Positions 34,007-39,168 of a stretch of 39,168 bases of DNA are shown here, piece by piece. The DNA is from an uncultured Pelagibacteraceae bacterium. Lineage in GTDB: Bacteria > Pseudomonadota > Alphaproteobacteria > Pelagibacterales > Pelagibacteraceae. The notes below the pieces were generated by a model. That model was not told the DNA's origin. It searched no databases and worked only from the letters and a program-made list of their open reading frames with translations. Position numbers and translations under genes: made by a program. Within the stretch, counting starts at the first letter, position 1; every line of letters begins with the position of its first letter. Location: positions 1 to 39,168 of the forward strand of contig CACGYL010000009.1 of NCBI GenBank assembly GCA_902577285.1. Direction: 5' to 3'.

Positions 34007-35112
34007 TTTAATAGTACCATGTCATCTTTATGAATAACCTCAGATTTTGAAACATATCCCAAAATATCATTTATTTGATTGGAGTGCTTCCCTTTAATTT
34101 TTAAAATTTCATCAGAGGAAAAACTACTCAAACCTCTTGCAAATTCAGTCATTTTATTATTTAAAATTTTGATATGATCACCTTTATTAAAACTACCTTC
34201 TACATCTTTAATTCCAGCAGCCAATAAACTTTTCCCATTATTTAAAGCTGATAAAGCACCTTCATCAATTATTATTTTTCCCTTAGGAGAAATTGAACTA
34301 ATTATCCATTTTTTTCTAGCATCCAATTTTGAAATTTTAGGTAAAAACCAAGTACATATATTTTTACTTAAAATTCTTTGTATTGGCCTATTTATTAAAC
34401 CATTAGCTATAACCATATGACATCCTGAAAGTTGACAAATTTTAGCAGCATCAATTTTTGTCTTCATTCCTCCAGATCCAAATTCCCCAGTTTTTTGTGT
34501 AGCCAATCTTTCTATGTTTTGATCAATATTTTTTATTTCATAGATTAGTTTTGCTTTTTTATCTAATTTTGGATCTTTTGAGTAAAGGCCATTCACATCA
34601 GATAATAAAATTAAACAATCTGCGCTGGATATTTGAGCGACCCTAGATGCTAACCTATCATTATCCCCGTATTTTATTTCAGAGGTAGCAATACTATCAT
34701 TTTCATTTACTATTGGTATAAAACCAAGATTAAATAAATTTTCGAAGGTTCTTTTAGCATTTATTGCTCTCCGTCTTTTTTCTGTATCCTCAAGTGTAAG
34801 TAAAATTTGTGAAAGATTTATTTTTGACTTATTGAAAGTTTTTTTAAAAAGATTCATTAACTCAATTTGTCCAATTGAAGCTACAGCTTGGCTTTTATCG
34901 AGTTTTAATTTTTTTTTACTTAATTTTAATTTTTTACAACCAAGAGCTATTGCTCCTGAACTTACTAAAATGATATTTTTTTTTAATTTTTTGAGATATT
35001 GAATATCTTTTGCAAATTCTGTCAGCCATTTTTCTCTAACAATTTTTTTGTCATTAATTAATAAAGATGATCCAATCTTTATAACAACTGTTTTTGAGTC
35101 TTTAAGATACAT
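34003..35112 (-). CDS. proB: Glutamate 5-kinase with PUA domain
   Basis: ProB phosphorylates glutamate to glutamyl 5-phosphate, the committed and usually proline-inhibited step of proline synthesis. The amino-acid-kinase domain shows VVIKIGSSLL, LVSSGAIALG, NENDSIATSEIKYGDND and GSGGMKTKI. A C-terminal PUA domain follows at about residues 275-369 (GKIIIDEGALSALNNGKSLLAAGI). The frame is open 20 codons further upstream into obgE, but ATG at 35112 (MYLKDSKTVVIKIGSS) fits the family and gives 369 residues, the usual length. With this start the overlap with obgE is 11 bases. Confidence 0.95.
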   Translation of the reverse strand: MYLKDSKTVVIKIGSSLLINDKKIVREKWLTEFAKDIQYLKKLKKNIILVSSGAIALGCKKLKLSKKKLKLDKSQAVASIGQIELMNLFKKTFNKSKINLSQILLTLEDTEKRRRAINAKRTFENLFNLGFIPIVNENDSIATSEIKYGDNDRLASRVAQISSADCLILLSDVNGLYSKDPKLDKKAKLIYEIKNIDQNIERLATQKTGEFGSGGMKTKIDAAKICQLSGCHMVIANGLINRPIQRILSKNICTWFLPKISKLDARKKWIISSISPKGKIIIDEGALSALNNGKSLLAAGIKDVEGSFNKGDHIKILNNKMTEFARGLSSFSSDEILKIKGKHSNQINDILGYVSKSEVIHKDDMVLLK

Positions 35113-36085
35113 AATTAAGTAATTTTGATTTAATATCAGATACAGATTTTTTATCGAGTGTTGATGTTTCAAAAGTAGGTTTCTTTATAATTTCATCAAA
35201 TTCTTTTTTTTTTTTATTTTTTTCTTCTTCATCAACTAGATCTGTCTTATTAAATACAATTATTTCCTGCTTTTTTAGAAGTTCTGAACTATATTTTGCC
35301 ATCTCGTCTCTAACTTGACTATATGAATTGACCAAATTTTTTTCTGAAATATCGATTAAATGTAACAATACCTTACATCTCTCTATATGTTTTAAAAATT
35401 TAATACCTAATCCTGTACCTTTGTGTGCGCCTTCAATTAATCCTGGAATATCAGCTAAAGTTATTTCTTTATCATCGTATATTGCAACCCCAAGATTTGG
35501 ATTAAGAGTTGTAAATTTATAATTTGCAATTTTAGGAGTTGCGCTTGTTAATGAAGCTAATAAGCTTGACTTACCTGCATTAGGCAAACCTATAATTCCT
35601 ATATCTGCGATTGTTTTAAGTTGTAGCCATATCCAGAATTCTTCACCAATTGCTCCTTTGGTAAATTTTTTTGGAGCTCTATTAGTTGATGATTTAAATC
35701 TTGTGTTGCCAAATCCTCCCTTACCACCAATTGCCGCAACAAATTCCTCATTTTCTTTTTTAAAATCAAATATAAGTGTTTTATTATCTTCTTCAAATAC
35801 TTGAGTTCCAATTGGTACTTTTAAGTATAAATTTTCTCCACCTCTGCCTGTCTTATTTTTTCCGCTTCCATCTCTACCTCTCTCAGCTTTGAAGTGTTGT
35901 TGATATCTGAAATCAATTAATGTGTTTAAATTTCTTTCTGACACTAACATTACAGAACCACCTTTGCCTCCATCACCTCCATCAGGTCCTCCAAATTCAA
36001 TAAATTTTTCTCTTCTGAAACTTGGAGATCCAGACCCACCGTCTCCAGCTTTTACATATATCTTTACTTGATCGAGAAATTTCAT
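35102..36085 (-). CDS. obgE: Ribosome-assembly GTPase ObgE/CgtA
   Basis: ObgE acts in late 50S assembly and in the stress response. Residues 1 to about 158 are the glycine-rich Obg fold (KFLDQVKIYVKAGDGGSG, EFGGPDGGDGGKGGSV, KTGRGGENLYLKVPIGT). The G domain follows with G1 GLPNAGKSS from residue 166, DIPGLIEGAHKGTGLG (G3) and FNKTDLVD (G4). At 327 residues it has no long C-terminal extension. It follows rpmA in the widespread rplU-rpmA-obgE order, with a 28-base gap that holds a small hairpin just before its ATG. Confidence 0.97.
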   Translation of the reverse strand: MKFLDQVKIYVKAGDGGSGSPSFRREKFIEFGGPDGGDGGKGGSVMLVSERNLNTLIDFRYQQHFKAERGRDGSGKNKTGRGGENLYLKVPIGTQVFEEDNKTLIFDFKKENEEFVAAIGGKGGFGNTRFKSSTNRAPKKFTKGAIGEEFWIWLQLKTIADIGIIGLPNAGKSSLLASLTSATPKIANYKFTTLNPNLGVAIYDDKEITLADIPGLIEGAHKGTGLGIKFLKHIERCKVLLHLIDISEKNLVNSYSQVRDEMAKYSSELLKKQEIIVFNKTDLVDEEEKNKKKKEFDEIIKKPTFETSTLDKKSVSDIKSKLLNYVS

Positions 36086-36091
36086 GATTTT

Positions 36092-36110
36092 ACAGATGTT
36101 AATTATCTGT
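36092..36110 (-). other. Perfect 6-bp inverted repeat between rpmA and obgE
   Basis: ACAGAT at 36092-36097 and ATCTGT at 36105-36110 form a perfect 6-bp stem with a 7-base loop. It lies 3 bases after the rpmA stop and 6 bases before the obgE ATG. On the transcribed (-) strand it is followed by AAAATC, not U residues, so it is not a standard terminator. It would cover the place where an obgE ribosome binding site should be, so it may damp ObgE synthesis relative to the ribosomal proteins or mark an RNA processing site. Chance cannot be excluded. Confidence 0.35.
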
Positions 36111-36113
36111 CTA

Positions 36114-36368
36114 TTAATTAGGCTTTACTGAAACGTAAGTTCTGTCTGACTTGCTTTTTTTAAAAATTACTTTTCCTTTAACAACAGAAAAAATTGAATG
36201 GTCTTTACCCATTCCAACATTTTCTCCAGGAAATATTTTAGTACCTCTTTGTCTAACAATAATATTGCCAGGAACAACTAGTTGACCACCGTATTTTTTT
36301 ACTCCTAATCTACGACCAGCGCTATCTCTTCCGTTCCTTGATGATCCACCTGCTTTTTTTGTTGCCAT
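36114..36368 (-). CDS. rpmA: 50S ribosomal protein L27
   Basis: L27 reaches into the peptidyl-transferase centre with its N-terminus. The 84-residue protein begins [15 protein letters not shown], continues [30 protein letters not shown] and ends with the usual SVVKGKVIF strand. Length is normal. There is no N-terminal processed extension of the Firmicutes type. It lies 11 bases after rplU. Confidence 0.98.
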   Translation of the reverse strand: MATKKAGGSSRNGRDSAGRRLGVKKYGGQLVVPGNIIVRQRGTKIFPGENVGMGKDHSIFSVVKGKVIFKKSKSDRTYVSVKPN

Positions 36369-36379
36369 AAATTACCTAT

Positions 36380-36790
36380 TTATTTTGAAGCCTCAATTTT
36401 TTCTTTTTTTGCTTCTTTAACTGCAATTTCCTTTTTTTTCATTTTTTCAGCCTCTGATAGCACTTTACCATCTTTTGAAAAAATTTTATTAATTCTTATT
36501 AAAGAGAATTGCTGTCTATGTCCATTCTTTCGTCTCGAATTTTTTCTTCTTCTTTTTTTAAAAATTAAAACTGTTCTTTCTTTACCATTTTTTAATAATT
36601 CTGCTTCAACTTTAGCTCCATTTACTGTTGGTTCACCTAACTCAATATTTTTGTCATCTCCATAGGCTAAAATTTCTTTAAATTCTACTTTTGTATCTGG
36701 ATTAGAATCTGGCAATTTTTCAATTTTAATAATCTCTCCAGCCGATACTTTGTACTGTTTTCCACCTGTTTGTATAACTGCGTATGACAT
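36380..36790 (-). CDS. rplU: 50S ribosomal protein L21 with basic C-terminal tail
   Basis: L21 is a 23S rRNA-binding protein of the large subunit. Residues 1 to about 102 are standard: MSYAVIQTGGKQYKVSAGE, VEAELLKNGK, and KKRRRKNSRRKNGHRQQFSLIRI. After this the protein goes on for about 30 residues of Lys/Glu/Ala-rich sequence (KKKEIAVKEAKKEKIEASK), making 136 residues against the usual 100 to 105; longer tails occur in other alphaproteobacteria. It is the first gene behind the promoter at 36818-36845, with a short leader of roughly 20 bases. Confidence 0.97.
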   Translation of the reverse strand: MSYAVIQTGGKQYKVSAGEIIKIEKLPDSNPDTKVEFKEILAYGDDKNIELGEPTVNGAKVEAELLKNGKERTVLIFKKRRRKNSRRKNGHRQQFSLIRINKIFSKDGKVLSEAEKMKKKEIAVKEAKKEKIEASK

Positions 36791-36817
36791 TAATGATCCT
36801 AATTTATAATTATCAGC

Positions 36818-36845
36818 AATATAGTCAGGGCCTTATTTTAGTCAA
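36818..36845 (-). promoter_or_regulatory. Sigma-70-type promoter for rplU-rpmA-obgE and downstream genes
   Basis: On the - strand TTGACT (36845-36840) and TATATT (36823-36818) are separated by 16 bases, close matches to TTGACA and TATAAT. Transcription would start near 36811, about 20 bases before the rplU ATG. It lies in the 65-base gloB-rplU gap, the second longest gap in the window. Every gene from rplU to rppH is less than 30 bases from its neighbour or overlaps it, so this promoter could serve nine genes. A weak inverted repeat (CTTATT/AATAAG) just after the gloB stop overlaps the -35 and might end the gloB transcript. Confidence 0.65.
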
Positions 36846-36855
36846 GCTGAATAAG

Positions 36856-37575
36856 CTAGAAATTATCCTTTAAATCTCTCAATTTTGAAAAGTTTTCAAC
36901 ATTTTTTGATCTTAAAAAAATATTAGTTTGTAGCTCTTCTTCAAGTGTTGTTGGTATAGTTGGCTGACCTTTGGCCAGTTGATTTTTTACAGATTCAATT
37001 TTTGAAATTAAAGCCTTATTATCAGCATCGTACTTCAAACAAAAATTTGAATTTTTTAATGTGTATTCATGTCCACAATAAATTTCTGTCTTCGATGGTA
37101 AATTTTTTAATAACTGAAGAGAATTAAACATTTGCTCATGAGTTCCTTCAAATACTCGTCCACAACCTAAAGAAAATAATGTATCTCCAGAAAATAGTAC
37201 ATTTTCTCTAAAAAAATAAAAACATATGTGGCCTAAAGTATGCCCTGGAATATGAAAAACTTTTGCTTCAAATATACCATCTTTCCAAATTTCATTATTT
37301 TTTAAACAAATATCTATTTCAGGAATCCTATGTTTGTCTTCATCAAACCCTATTACTTTAGCATTGTATAATTTTTTAAGTTCTTTATTTCCACCTACAT
37401 GATCATAGTGATGATGAGTATTCATTATAAATTTTAATTTAAGATTGAGACTTTCAATTTTATTTATAATAGGTTTTGACTCACTAGGGTCCACAACAAT
37501 AGTGGACTTAGTTAATTCATCAATTAATAAATATGAAAAATTATCTTCTAAACATTTTATAATTTCTATTTTCAT
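36856..37575 (-). CDS. gloB: Hydroxyacylglutathione hydrolase (glyoxalase II)
   Basis: GloB hydrolyses S-lactoylglutathione to lactate and glutathione, the second step of methylglyoxal detoxification. The metallo-beta-lactamase metal motif THHHYDHVGG is at residues 53-62. Further metal ligands are in IPGHTLGHI, FSGDTLFSLGCGR (bridging Asp) and YCGHEYT. The C-terminal substrate domain ends with NIFLRSKN. Length 239 is slightly below the usual 250-258. It lies one base after metW, and no gloA is in the window. Confidence 0.95.
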   Translation of the reverse strand: MKIEIIKCLEDNFSYLLIDELTKSTIVVDPSESKPIINKIESLNLKLKFIMNTHHHYDHVGGNKELKKLYNAKVIGFDEDKHRIPEIDICLKNNEIWKDGIFEAKVFHIPGHTLGHICFYFFRENVLFSGDTLFSLGCGRVFEGTHEQMFNSLQLLKNLPSKTEIYCGHEYTLKNSNFCLKYDADNKALISKIESVKNQLAKGQPTIPTTLEEELQTNIFLRSKNVENFSKLRDLKDNF

Positions 37576-37576
37576 T

Positions 37577-38173
37577 TTACTTTTCTAATAAAAATATACC
37601 TAACTCAGATATTAAGTTTTTATATTTTAAATTTGAACGTTTGATATCTGAGACTGTTTGTCCATTTAATGAAATAGTTTTAAAAATATTTATCCCCCTA
37701 TTGTTGCAAAAATTATAAAAATCTAGAATTGTACACATATGTAGGTTTGGTGTATCATACCATTGATAAGGTAAATTCTTCGTAACTGGCATTTCTCCTT
37801 TAAATAGCAAATCTAATCTAACTTTCCAATGTCCAAAATTTGGAATTGTAACAATTACTTTTTTTCCTACTCGTAATAAATTGTCAATCACTTTTTCAGG
37901 ATTCATAAATGCTTGAAGCGTTTGACTCAATATTACATAATCAAATGATAAGTCTGGAAATTGTTTTAAATCGTTTTCAGCATTACCTTCAATAACGGCT
38001 AGACCTTTAGATAAACATTTTTTTACTTTTTCTTTAGAAATTTCAAGTCCTCTAATATCTACTATTTTATTTTTTGACAGAAATTCCATCAAAACTCCAT
38101 CACCACATCCAACATCTAAGACTCTTGATTTTTCTTCAATAAACTTAGATATAACTTTAAATTCTTCTTTCAT
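37577..38173 (-). CDS. metW: Methionine biosynthesis protein MetW
   Basis: MetW is a class I SAM-dependent methyltransferase-like protein that accompanies MetX in many proteobacteria and is reported to be needed for, or to activate, homoserine acylation by MetX. The 198-residue protein has motif [10 protein letters not shown] at residues 18-26, [11 protein letters not shown], and the family segment [23 protein letters not shown] followed by [10 protein letters not shown]. The start ATG at 38173 lies inside metX (17-base overlap), and no later ATG precedes motif I. Co-translation with metX fits their joint role. Confidence 0.94.
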   Translation of the reverse strand: MKEEFKVISKFIEEKSRVLDVGCGDGVLMEFLSKNKIVDIRGLEISKEKVKKCLSKGLAVIEGNAENDLKQFPDLSFDYVILSQTLQAFMNPEKVIDNLLRVGKKVIVTIPNFGHWKVRLDLLFKGEMPVTKNLPYQWYDTPNLHMCTILDFYNFCNNRGINIFKTISLNGQTVSDIKRSNLKYKNLISELGIFLLEK

Positions 38174-39168
38174 TAATATTAGAATAAGTTGTATTTAAAT
38201 AATTTTTAATAGTGCTTAAAAAATCTGGAACGTCTAATAAAAAGGAATCATGACCTTTATCAGTTTTAATTTCAACAAAACCAACATCCGCACCTATTGC
38301 ATTAAGTGCTATTACAATATCCTTATTCTCAGATGTTGGGTATAACCAATCAGAAGTAAAGGAGATTATAAAAAATTTCGTTTTGGTATTTTTAAATGCT
38401 TTAGACAAGTTTCCACCAAATTGTTTAGTTAAATCAAAATAATCCATCGCTCTTGTTATATACAAATAACTATTTGCATCAAATCTATCTACAAATACAG
38501 AGCCTTGATACCTCAAATAACTCTCAATTTGAAAGTCTGCATCAAATCCAAATTTTAAATCAGATCTTTCTTGAAGATTTCTTCCAAATTTTTCTTGTAA
38601 ACCTTGTTTGGATAAATACGTAATATGAGCAGCCATCCTAGCAACAGCTAAACCTTTATCAGGATTTGTTGATTTTTCATCATACAATCCCTCTTTCCAA
38701 TTACTATCAGACATTATTGCCTGTCTTCCAAGTTCATTAAAAGCAATATTTTGAGCTGAATGACTAGCTGTACAAGCAATTGGTAATGCTACTCTAGCCT
38801 TATTTGGAAAGTTTGATACGAATTGCAGAACTTGCATTCCACCCATGGAGCCACCAGCAACTGCAAACAATTTTTCTATTTTAAAATAGTCTAATAGATT
38901 GTATTGAGCGTTAACCATATCGTTAATTGTAATCACAGGAAAATTTGTACCTATAGGTTTATTGGTTAAAGGATCAATAGTTCCTGGTCCGTAGGATCCC
39001 ATACATCCACCAATAACATTCGCACAGATAACAAAAAATTTATCAGTATCGAATGACTTACCTGGACCAACTGCATAGTTCCACCAACCCTCTTTTTTTG
39101 TAATTGGGTTGATGCCTGAAGCATATTGGTCACCAGTTAGAGCATGAAAAATTAATATAGCATTATCT
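38157..39168 (-). CDS. metX: Homoserine O-acetyltransferase, 5'-partial
   Basis: MetX acylates homoserine to the substrate for direct sulfhydrylation to homocysteine or, with methanethiol, to methionine. It is an alpha/beta hydrolase. The reading frame stays open past the ATG at 39002 to the window edge, and the upstream residues match the family ([41 protein letters not shown]), so that ATG is internal and the true start is outside the window. The catalytic triad is visible: Ser in GGSMGGMQ, Asp in SFTSDWLYP, His in [10 protein letters not shown]. Whether acetyl- or succinyl-CoA is used cannot be settled by eye. It overlaps metW by 17 bases. Confidence 0.95.
   Translation of the reverse strand, partial: DNAILIFHALTGDQYASGINPITKKEGWWNYAVGPGKSFDTDKFFVICANVIGGCMGSYGPGTIDPLTNKPIGTNFPVITINDMVNAQYNLLDYFKIEKLFAVAGGSMGGMQVLQFVSNFPNKARVALPIACTASHSAQNIAFNELGRQAIMSDSNWKEGLYDEKSTNPDKGLAVARMAAHITYLSKQGLQEKFGRNLQERSDLKFGFDADFQIESYLRYQGSVFVDRFDANSYLYITRAMDYFDLTKQFGGNLSKAFKNTKTKFFIISFTSDWLYPTSENKDIVIALNAIGADVGFVEIKTDKGHDSFLLDVPDFLSTIKNYLNTTYSNINERRI

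Noticed and set aside
35113-35172. N-terminal extension of proB by 20 codons
   Set aside because: It lies inside obgE; ATG at 35112 gives a normal ProB start and length.
39002-39168. metX start at the ATG at 39002
   Set aside because: The frame continues to the window edge with conserved MetX sequence, so this ATG is internal ([10 protein letters not shown]).

Overview
The window is 39 kb of very A/T-rich, extremely compact bacterial chromosome. Gene content, protein similarity as I recall the families, and layout all point to a SAR11-clade marine alphaproteobacterium (Candidatus Pelagibacter or a close relative). The strongest signs are a DMSP demethylase (DmdA) that looks like the Pelagibacter enzyme along its whole length, dmdC and dmdB next to it, F1-ATPase genes without the Fo genes, a mdh-sucCDAB-lpd cluster, the alphaproteobacterial metX-metW pair, and very little noncoding DNA. 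Only about 410 bases lie outside genes, and the longest gap is 98 bases. I see no RNA genes, mobile elements, CRISPR arrays or foreign-looking islands.

Layout. All genes in 1-30268 are on the + strand: trmD (5' end outside the window) and rplS; leucine biosynthesis leuC-leuD-leuB; DMSP demethylation/demethiolation dmdC-dmdB-dmdA; asd; succinate dehydrogenase sdhCDAB; mmsA; mdh-sucC-sucD-sucA-sucB-lpd; priA; then atpH-atpA-atpG-atpD-atpC. All genes in 30257-39168 are on the - strand. Read in their own direction they are metX (5' end outside the window)-metW-gloB, then, behind a recognisable promoter, rplU-rpmA-obgE-proB-proA-nadD-rsfS-ctpA-rppH. The two halves converge at atpC/rppH, whose coding ends overlap by 12 bases.

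How the genes fit together. The sdh, mdh, suc and lpd genes encode TCA enzymes from 2-oxoglutarate to oxaloacetate apart from fumarase, and F1-ATPase uses the resulting proton gradient. DmdA, DmdB and DmdC would convert DMSP to methylmercaptopropionate, its CoA ester and methylthioacryloyl-CoA. The last enzyme, DmdD or a substitute, is not here. Methanethiol released by this pathway could be joined to O-acetylhomoserine made by MetX; Asd and MetX are both on that homoserine/methionine route. The - strand half is a translation, ribosome-assembly and housekeeping set (L21, L27, ObgE, RsfS, RppH, CtpA) with proline and NAD synthesis genes mixed in.

I did not find an undescribed multi-gene system. 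The items most worth a second look are protein-level departures inside core genes (PriA zinc and helicase motifs, a short NadD, tails on L19 and L21), the contracted rsfS-ctpA junction, small hairpins at gene junctions, and the DMSP/methionine arrangement.
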